Assembly: GCA_011046015.1 (NCBI GenBank)
Contig: DSBO01000099.1
Location: 1 to 10,979 of the forward strand
Reading direction: 5' to 3'
From: Thioalkalivibrio sp.
GTDB lineage: Bacteria; Pseudomonadota; Gammaproteobacteria; SpSt-1174
Length of the DNA: 10,979 bases
The position numbers were made by a program, and so were the translations under genes. This document shows positions 6,977 through 10,979 of the stretch, in pieces (positions within the stretch are counted from its first letter, which is position 1; each line of letters opens with the position of its first letter). The notes below the pieces were generated by a model. That model saw only the letters and a list, made by a program, of their open reading frames with translations, did no database searches and had not been told where the DNA came from.

Positions 6977-6990
6977 GCGCGCTCCCGTGT

Positions 6991-7066
<76 letters not shown>

Positions 7067-7093
7067 ATTATTTGCTAGTGATGGTGGAAGATG

Positions 7094-7288
7094 ATGTTAC
7101 GCTTTGGGCGACTCGCCGTAATCGTTGGCATCATCATCACGAGTCTGGGAATGGTTGTCGGGTTCAGCGCCCTGTTTACCGGTGCCGATACCTTCGCCAA
7201 ACCCTTTCTCGGCATCATCCCGGTCGGGTTCCTGATGACTTTCGCAGGACTGACCACGACGCTGTTGATTGGTACACCGCGCAAATAG
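7094..7288 (+). CDS. small two-helix membrane protein of unknown function between two tRNA genes
   Basis: I do not recognise a family. The 64- or 65-aa product is strongly hydrophobic, with two predicted membrane helices: about residues 7-28 (LAVIVGIIITSLGMVVGFSALF) and 39-60 (FLGIIPVGFLMTFAGLTTTLLI). A short loop containing TGADTFAKP joins them, and a basic tail TPRK closes the protein. GGTGGAAG (7083-7090) is a good ribosome site; it directly abuts the ATG at 7091, so the ATG at 7094 (3 nt spacing) may be the real start. An in-frame TGA at 7079 excludes anything further upstream. The gene begins only 25-28 nt after tRNA-Ala and ends 27 nt before tRNA-Glu. It is probably made from the same primary transcript, in which case tRNA processing would release its mRNA. 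The open frame, ribosome site and coherent helices argue it is real, but homologs are needed to prove it. Confidence 0.68.
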   Translation: MLRFGRLAVIVGIIITSLGMVVGFSALFTGADTFAKPFLGIIPVGFLMTFAGLTTTLLIGTPRK

Positions 7289-7315
7289 GCCAGCGCGGGA
7301 TACAAGCAAGACTGC

Positions 7316-7391
7316 GTCCCCATCGTCTAGAGGCCTAGGACACCGCCCTTTCACGGCGGTAACCGGGGTTCGAATCCCCGTGGGGACGCCA
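7316..7391 (+). tRNA. tRNA-Glu (anticodon TTC)
   Basis: The 76-nt gene has encoded CCA. Acceptor GTCCCCA (7316-7322) pairs perfectly with TGGGGAC (7381-7387), followed by G and CCA. The anticodon stem CCGCC/GGCGG (7343-7347, 7355-7359) holds loop CTTTCAC with TTC at 7350-7352. The T arm GGGGTTCGAATCCCC is canonical. A weak -10 (TACAAG, 7301-7306) lies 9 nt upstream without a -35, so co-transcription with tRNA-Ala is more likely. It is the substrate of the GltX encoded upstream. Confidence 0.98.
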
Positions 7392-7399
7392 TTATTCAA

Positions 7400-7430
7400 A
7401 AAGCCGAGCCATCAGGTTCGGCTTTTTTTT
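7400..7430 (+). terminator. rho-independent terminator after tRNA-Glu
   Basis: The stem AAGCCGAGCC (7401-7410) pairs with GGTTCGGCTT (7415-7424) around the tetraloop ATCA, with one G-U pair. It is followed by a run of eight T (7423-7430). The stem begins 10 nt after the CCA end of tRNA-Glu and should end the gltX-tRNA cluster. Confidence 0.93.
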
Positions 7431-7449
7431 GCCTGACAGGAAGCAGCAC

Positions 7450-7533
7450 CACGGGGATGAGAACCCCAGGGTTCGACCCGGCGGCTCCCGTGGAGGGTCG
7501 TTGCACCAAAGGCCGAGCCGCCAGGGTTTGGCC
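7450..7533 (+). repeat. degenerate repeat of the tRNA-Glu 3' half plus its terminator
   Basis: This stretch repeats, in the same order and with gaps, elements of 7352-7424: CACGG, AACC, GGGTTCGA, CCCGTGG, CAAA, GCCGAGCC, CAGG and TT-GGC. The closing part (7510-7532) folds into a hairpin, AGGCCGAGCC with GGTTTGGCCT, resembling the true terminator stem but lacking a T run. The T-arm equivalent no longer pairs, so this is not a working tRNA. It occupies the otherwise empty 232-bp gap (7431-7662) before the patatin gene, where I see no clear promoter. Confidence 0.45.
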
Positions 7534-7662
7534 TGTGGTTTGTCCGAACACGTGCCGGCTTGCGGTCCTGTCGATTCGCGCACGCGTTCGGCGCACTGTT
7601 CTTTTCGGCGTCGGCTGCGTTACGCTGTTCCTCCCAGCAATCGACCGGTGCGCAGAGCAGTC

Positions 7663-8556
7663 ATGGCCCACTCATCCAGGAACGTCTCTCTCGCCCTCGG
7701 CAGCGGCGGTGCCCGCGGGCTCGCCCAGATCGGCGTGATCCGCTGGCTGGAGGAGAACCGCGACTTCAACATCAGTTCAATCGCCGGTTGTTCCATGGGG
7801 GCTGTGGTCGGCGGCATTTATGCCGCGGGCAAGCTCGATGTCTACGAGGAGTGGGTGTGTGCGCTCACGCGGCGTGATGTCTTCCGGCTGCTGGATTTCG
7901 CCTTCAGCTGGTCGGGACTGTTCAGCGGCGACCGCCTGATGAGAAAGCTGCGCGAGATGCTCGGCGAGGCCAACATCGAGGACCTGCCGATTGCCTTTAC
8001 GGCAATCGCCACGGACCTGGAGAAGGGGCGGGAGGTCTGGCTCAGCCGTGGCTCGCTGTTCGATGCGATACGCGCCTCGATGGCGATCCCCACGGTGTTT
8101 ACGCCGATGGTGATCGACGGACGTACCCTGGTCGACGGTGGCCTGGTCAATCCCGTGCCGATTGCCCCCACGTTACGCGAACGCGGCGACCTTACGATCG
8201 CCGTGAGCCTGAGCGGCCGGGAGGAGGAGGGGATGGGCGAGGACAGCACGGCCAGTTTTTCCGACGACGCCGAACCGGGCCCCTATCAGAAGGCCATTGG
8301 CGACTTTATCGAAGGCATCCAGCAAAAACTCGGCTTCGAGGGCAAGCAGCAGCCGTCCTTCGACATGTTCGATCTGGTCTCGCGCTCGCTGGAGACCATG
8401 CAGAACGGCATCACCCGTTTCCGCCTGGCGGCCTATGATCCGCAGGGACTGATCGAGATCCCGGTCAATGCCTGTGGCATCTTCGACTTCCATCGCGCCC
8501 GCGAGATGATCGACCTGGGCTACGAGCGCGCGGAGCGGGCACTCAAGCATCTGTAG
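7663..8556 (+). CDS. patatin-like serine hydrolase, RssA/NTE type
   Basis: The 297-aa product is a patatin-like phospholipase/esterase, a Ser-Asp dyad hydrolase acting on acyl esters, similar in layout to E. coli RssA. The oxyanion-hole motif GSGGARG lies at residues 13-19, the nucleophile elbow GCSMG at 42-46 (Ser44), and the catalytic Asp motif DGG at 157-159 in LVDGGLVNPVPI. All catalytic residues are present. There is no signal peptide, so a cytoplasmic or membrane-peripheral location is likely. The ATG at 7663 is used because the GSGGARG motif follows closely; the frame is open back to 7429, but that stretch overlaps the repeat region and looks non-coding. The ribosome site is weak (AGAGCAG). 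The gene stands alone, convergent with the LysR gene 41 bp downstream. The natural substrate cannot be told from sequence. Confidence 0.93.
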   Translation: MAHSSRNVSLALGSGGARGLAQIGVIRWLEENRDFNISSIAGCSMGAVVGGIYAAGKLDVYEEWVCALTRRDVFRLLDFAFSWSGLFSGDRLMRKLREMLGEANIEDLPIAFTAIATDLEKGREVWLSRGSLFDAIRASMAIPTVFTPMVIDGRTLVDGGLVNPVPIAPTLRERGDLTIAVSLSGREEEGMGEDSTASFSDDAEPGPYQKAIGDFIEGIQQKLGFEGKQQPSFDMFDLVSRSLETMQNGITRFRLAAYDPQGLIEIPVNACGIFDFHRAREMIDLGYERAERALKHL

Positions 8557-8597
8557 GGATTAAGGCCGACAGGCTGTGTTCGATGCATCGGCGTGCC

Positions 8598-9518
8598 TTA
8601 CGCCCTGCCGATCTCCGTATCCCAGTAGGGCTCGCCGGCGAACCGGTCGGCGAGGAAGTCGACGAAGGCGCGCACGCGCGCTGACAGGTGGCGTGTCTGC
8701 GGGTAGAGGGCATAGGCATTGATCTGCGGCCATTGCAGGCGGGTGAGAACCGGCTGCAGGCGGCCGGCCGCGATGTCGCGGTACGCGATGAAGGTGGGGG
8801 TGAGCAGCAGGCCCTGGCCGGCTACGGCGGCCTTGCAGAGCAGGTCGCCGTTGTTGGCCGCGAGTCTTGGCCGCACGGTCACGTGGCCGGACTGGCCCTG
8901 GGCATCGACATAACGCCACACAAGGGGATCGGGCTGGTTGGTGTACACCAGGCAGTCGTGCTCGGCGAACGCCTCCGGGCTGTCAGGGGTGCCGTGGGCG
9001 GCCAGGTAGGCCGGACTCGCGCAGACCAGGGCGCGGATGGGCGCGAGGCGACGGGCCATCAGGCTGGAGTCGGGTAGATCGGCGATGCGTACGCCCACGT
9101 CCAGTCCCTCGGCCACGAGGTCGACCTGGCGGTCATTGAGGTCGAGATCGAACTGCACGTCCGGATGCCGTTGCATGAAGTCGATGATGGCCGGCTGCAG
9201 GTGTTGCAGGCCGAAGGAGAGCGGGGCGGCGACCCGCAGCCGTCCGGCCAGGCGGCCCTGCTGGATGGAGACGGCCTCCTCGGCCTCGTTCACATCCTCG
9301 AGAATGCGCCGACAGCGTTCATAGTAGGCGCGGCCGCTGTCCGTGAGCGTGAGCCGCCGGGTGGTGCGCCGCACCAGTTCCGCGCCCAGATGGGCCTCCA
9401 GGTCGCGCAGCCGCCGGCTAACGGCGGATTTGGCCACCCCGAGCCGCTCGGCGGCACCGGACACGCTACCGGCCTCTACCACCTTGACGAAGCTGATCAT
9501 GGCCTCGAGTCGATCCAT
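8598..9518 (-). CDS. LysR-family transcriptional regulator
   Basis: The 306-aa product is a full-length LTTR. An N-terminal winged helix-turn-helix (residues about 1-60) contains FVKVVEAGSVSGAAERLGVAKSAVS with typical LysR spacing, then TRRLTLTDSGRAYYERC and a linker helix. The periplasmic-binding-protein-like effector domain runs from about 90 to 295, with VDLVAEGLDVGVRIADLPDSSLMARRL as the recognisable core. It belongs near the CrgA/DsdC-like group with the RRTTRRLTLT signature; the effector is unknown. The ATG at 9518 has AGAGAA 5-6 nt upstream. It is transcribed divergently from the cytochrome b561-yceI pair over a 113-bp gap, the usual LTTR arrangement, so it likely controls that pair and itself. 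It is convergent with the patatin gene, and no terminator is visible between them. Confidence 0.95.
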   Translation of the reverse strand: MDRLEAMISFVKVVEAGSVSGAAERLGVAKSAVSRRLRDLEAHLGAELVRRTTRRLTLTDSGRAYYERCRRILEDVNEAEEAVSIQQGRLAGRLRVAAPLSFGLQHLQPAIIDFMQRHPDVQFDLDLNDRQVDLVAEGLDVGVRIADLPDSSLMARRLAPIRALVCASPAYLAAHGTPDSPEAFAEHDCLVYTNQPDPLVWRYVDAQGQSGHVTVRPRLAANNGDLLCKAAVAGQGLLLTPTFIAYRDIAAGRLQPVLTRLQWPQINAYALYPQTRHLSARVRAFVDFLADRFAGEPYWDTEIGRA

Positions 9519-9533
9519 AATTGTTCTCTATAA

Positions 9534-9588
9534 CGCAACGGTGTTTTCAAATCATAGGTGTTTATGTTTTTTATCGCAACACCGAAAC
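9534..9588. promoter_or_regulatory. divergent promoter/operator region between the LysR gene and cytochrome b561
   Basis: Half-sites GGTGTT at 9540-9545 and 9557-9562 (17 bp apart) and the inverted AACACC at 9578-9583 form a direct and an inverted pair. CGCAAC precedes the first (9534-9539) and overlaps the last (9575-9580). On the minus strand TTGCGA (9574-9579) and TATGAT (9551-9556) with a 17-bp spacer form a plausible LysR-gene promoter overlapping the half-sites, fitting autoregulation. A plus-strand promoter is less clear; TTTTCA at 9544-9549 has no good -10. Confidence 0.45.
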
Positions 9589-9631
9589 TACCGGCGTGAA
9601 CCCACAATCCACCGCGAAACAGGGGAATGGC

Positions 9632-10171
9632 ATGCAGTGGCGCAATACGCCAGATGGCTATGGCCTGGTGGCCATCTTTCTGCACTGGCTGGTGGCGCTG
9701 GCCGTGATCGGCCTGTTCGTCCTCGGCCTGTGGATGGTGGATCTGGGCTACTACGACAACTGGTATCGCACGGCCCCGTTCATTCACAAGTCGGTCGGCA
9801 TTTTGCTGTTCATGGTCGTGGCACTGCGGCTGCTGTGGCGGCTGACCAACCCAAAACCCTCGCCCATCGGCAAGCCGGCCGAACGGCGACTGGCACAGCT
9901 GGTGCATCTGGTGCTGTACGGCCTGCTGTTCGCCATCATGATCGCGGGCTATCTGATTTCCACGGCGGATGGCCGACCGATCGAGGTGTTCGGCTGGTTC
10001 GAGGTGCCGGCCACCATCACGGGCATCACGAACCAGGAAGACATCGCCGGGGTCGTACATCTGTGGCTCGCATGGGGTCTGATCGGCCTGGTGGTACTGC
10101 ATGCCCTGGCCGCGCTCAAGCATCATTTCCTCAACAAGGACCGAACGCTGCGACGCATGCTGCGGCCCTGA
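9632..10171 (+). CDS. cytochrome b561 family di-heme membrane protein
   Basis: The 179-aa product matches the length and layout of the E. coli CybB/YceJ family, four-helix inner-membrane b-type cytochromes that pass electrons between quinone and a partner. Membrane helices lie at about residues 11-35, 51-70, 88-110 and 141-163. His18 (FLHWL), His52 (FIHKSVG), His143 (VVHLWL) and His157 (VLHALA) sit where the heme-ligating histidines are in CybB. The ATG at 9632 follows AGGGGA by 5 nt; a longer open frame from 9521 has no ribosome site and would add a non-homologous leader. yceI follows after 44 bp, probably as one operon, as in yceJ-yceI of enterobacteria. The likely regulator is the divergent LysR protein. 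Confidence 0.94.
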   Translation: MQWRNTPDGYGLVAIFLHWLVALAVIGLFVLGLWMVDLGYYDNWYRTAPFIHKSVGILLFMVVALRLLWRLTNPKPSPIGKPAERRLAQLVHLVLYGLLFAIMIAGYLISTADGRPIEVFGWFEVPATITGITNQEDIAGVVHLWLAWGLIGLVVLHALAALKHHFLNKDRTLRRMLRP

Positions 10172-10215
10172 TGATGGTCAGTCGTCATTCAATCTGCACT
10201 TTAAGGAGTAGAACC

Positions 10216-10794
10216 ATGTTACGCAAATCCGCCATTGCCGCTGTTCTTGCCCTCGCCGTGTCCGTGCCGGGCCTGGCCTCGGCCGCCGACTACGTGATCG
10301 ACACCAAGGGCGCGCATGCGTTTATCCAGTTCCGCATCCAGCACCTGGGCTACAGCTGGCTGTATGGCCGTTTCAACGACTTCGAGGGCGAGTTCTCCTA
10401 CGATCCGGAAAAGCCGGATGACTCGAAGATCGAGGTGTCCATCGACATGGCGAGCCTCGACTCCAACCACGCGGAGCGCGACAAGCACCTGCGCGGCAAG
10501 GACTTCTTCGAGGTGAGCAAGTACCCGACCGCGCGCTTCGTCAGCAAGTCCTACAAGGACCATGGTGACGGCACCGGCGTGCTGACCGGCGACCTGACGC
10601 TGAAGGATGTGACCCGCGAGGTTAGTATCGATGTCGTCCACGTCGGTGAGGGTGAGGACCCGTGGGGCGGCTACCGTACCGGTTTCCAGGGCTCGGCCAT
10701 GCTGACGCTGAAGGACTTCAACATCGACTACGAGCTGGGACCGAAGTCCCGCGAGGCCGAGCTGATCCTGTCGATCGAGGGCGTGCGCAAGTAA
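10216..10794 (+). CDS. yceI: periplasmic YceI-family lipocalin-like protein
   Basis: The 192-aa product has a signal peptide of about 23 residues (basic start, Ala/Val/Leu-rich core, LASA cleavage before ADYVID), so it is exported. The mature part is a complete YceI beta-barrel: YVIDTKGAHAFIQFRIQHLGYSWLYGRF at the front, IDMASLDSNHAERDKHLRGKDFF in the middle, and GVLTGDLTLKDVTREVSI followed by LTLKDFNIDYEL later. YceI proteins bind long-chain isoprenoids such as octaprenyl-derived lipids; the physiological role is unsettled, with links to quinone transport and stress. AAGGAG lies 7 nt upstream of the ATG. It follows cytochrome b561 directly, consistent with a shared quinone-related task. It ends 26 bp before a strong terminator. 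Confidence 0.96.
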   Translation: MLRKSAIAAVLALAVSVPGLASAADYVIDTKGAHAFIQFRIQHLGYSWLYGRFNDFEGEFSYDPEKPDDSKIEVSIDMASLDSNHAERDKHLRGKDFFEVSKYPTARFVSKSYKDHGDGTGVLTGDLTLKDVTREVSIDVVHVGEGEDPWGGYRTGFQGSAMLTLKDFNIDYELGPKSREAELILSIEGVRK

Positions 10795-10820
10795 CAGGCA
10801 AGCTGATACGGACCCGAGAG

Positions 10821-10855
10821 GGGGTGAGGTATCATCCGATGCCTCACCCCTTTTT
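10821..10855 (+). terminator. rho-independent terminator of the b561-yceI operon
   Basis: The stem GGGGTGAGGTATC (10821-10833) pairs with GATGCCTCACCCC (10838-10850) around loop ATCC, 13 bp with one G-U pair, followed by TTTTT. It is very stable and 26 bp past the yceI stop. It also appears to be the target of the adjoining group II intron. Confidence 0.93.
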
Positions 10856-10860
10856 CCGTT

Positions 10861-10979
10861 GTGCGCCAGGCATGGCGCGTAGCGCCTTGACGGGCGCTGT
10901 TCCGGTACAGGTGGTGCTGGCCGGATGACTTGGGGGTGCAAGTCCCCTGTGGGCCCGGCAAGGGGAACCACTAGCCGGA
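10861..10979 (+). mobile_element. 5' end of a bacterial class C group II intron (continues beyond the window)
   Basis: The sequence from 10861 begins GTGCGCC, fitting the group II GUGYG 5' splice consensus, and continues with domain I features close to those of the Oceanobacillus iheyensis class C intron (which starts GUGUGCCCGGCAUGGG). A hairpin GCGCC/GGCGC (10863-10867, 10874-10878) is followed by AGCGCC/GGCGCT (10881-10886, 10893-10898). Next, GTGGT (10911-10915) pairs with ACCAC (10967-10971), enclosing GCTGG/CCGGC (10916-10920, 10955-10959) and GGGG-TGCAAGT-CCCC (10933-10947). AAGGGGAACCACTAGCC is a hallmark stretch of this region. Insertion 10 nt downstream of a terminator stem, in the same orientation, is the documented target preference of class C introns. 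The catalytic domains V/VI and the reverse transcriptase/maturase gene lie outside the window, so completeness and activity cannot be judged. Confidence 0.92.

Noticed and set aside
7450..7506. A third intact tRNA gene containing GGGTTCGACCC and ending in CACCA
   Set aside because: The T-arm positions do not pair (CAGGG against CGGCG), and no matching acceptor or anticodon stem could be found. Kept only as a degenerate repeat.
7352..7533. attL/attR pair of an integrated element at tRNA-Glu
   Set aside because: The two similar blocks are only about 25 bp apart with no integrase or cargo between, and identity over the tRNA 3' end is patchy.
8557..8597. Terminator between the convergent patatin and LysR genes
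   Set aside because: Only a short palindrome (CGATGCATCG at 8581-8590) is seen, with no stable stem followed by a T run on either strand.
10856..10893. CCGTT (10856-10860) can pair with GACGG (10889-10893), resembling an IBS1-EBS1 pairing of the intron
   Set aside because: EBS1 in class C introns lies much deeper in domain I, about 150 nt or more from the 5' end. A 5-bp match with one wobble is expected by chance.
10662..10928. Open frame overlapping the yceI end, terminator and intron start
   Set aside because: It is out of frame with yceI and runs through a terminator hairpin and structured intron RNA. It has no ribosome site or protein motif.

Overview
This is a GC-rich, gene-dense chromosomal stretch, most likely from a gammaproteobacterium. 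The order ribBA/ribBX-ribH-nusB-thiL-pgpA, the gltX-tRNA-Ala-tRNA-Glu arrangement and the cytochrome b561-yceI pair are all typical of that class. A Chromatiales or Ectothiorhodospiraceae-like host would fit, but the genus cannot be read from this sequence. Nearly all of the window is ordinary core genome; the one clearly mobile feature is at the extreme right end.

Layout. (1) 1-2783, plus strand: the 3' end of a RibB-type riboflavin gene with a degenerate GTP cyclohydrolase II tail, then ribH, nusB, thiL and pgpA. The last four are packed with 2-nt gaps, abutting or overlapping codons. (2) 2818-4365, plus strand: an exported single-domain retropepsin-like aspartic protease, then a cytoplasmic protein joining a degenerate class III nucleotide-cyclase fold to an FHA domain. 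(3) 4372-5396, minus strand: a PP2C protein phosphatase and a 90-aa tail-anchored protein in a coupled pair, convergent with the FHA gene. PP2C plus FHA suggests a Ser/Thr phosphorylation circuit, but no kinase lies in the window. (4) 5524-7430, plus strand: gltX, tRNA-Ala(GGC), a 65-aa two-helix membrane protein, tRNA-Glu(TTC) and a strong intrinsic terminator. The tRNA-Ala promoter overlaps the gltX stop codon. A degenerate echo of the tRNA-Glu 3' half plus its terminator follows at about 7450-7533. (5) 7663-8556: a patatin-like serine hydrolase of the RssA type. (6) 8598-9518 minus and 9632-10794 plus: a LysR-type regulator divergent from cytochrome b561 and a periplasmic YceI protein. Repeated GGTGTT/AACACC half-sites lie between them.

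(7) 10821-10979: the yceI operon ends in a strong rho-independent terminator. Ten nucleotides past its stem, at 10861, the sequence becomes the 5' end of a group II intron of the bacterial class C type. It has a GTGCG start, characteristic domain I hairpins, and the AAGGGGAACCACTAGCC stretch. Class C introns are known to insert just downstream of terminator hairpins, so both position and orientation agree. The intron runs off the window, so its reverse transcriptase is not seen.

I did not find an evidently new multi-gene system. The items most worth a second look are the terminator-seated intron, the pseudo-cyclase/FHA protein with a probable non-ATG start beside PP2C, the membrane-protein gene between two tRNAs, and the degenerate tRNA-terminator copy.
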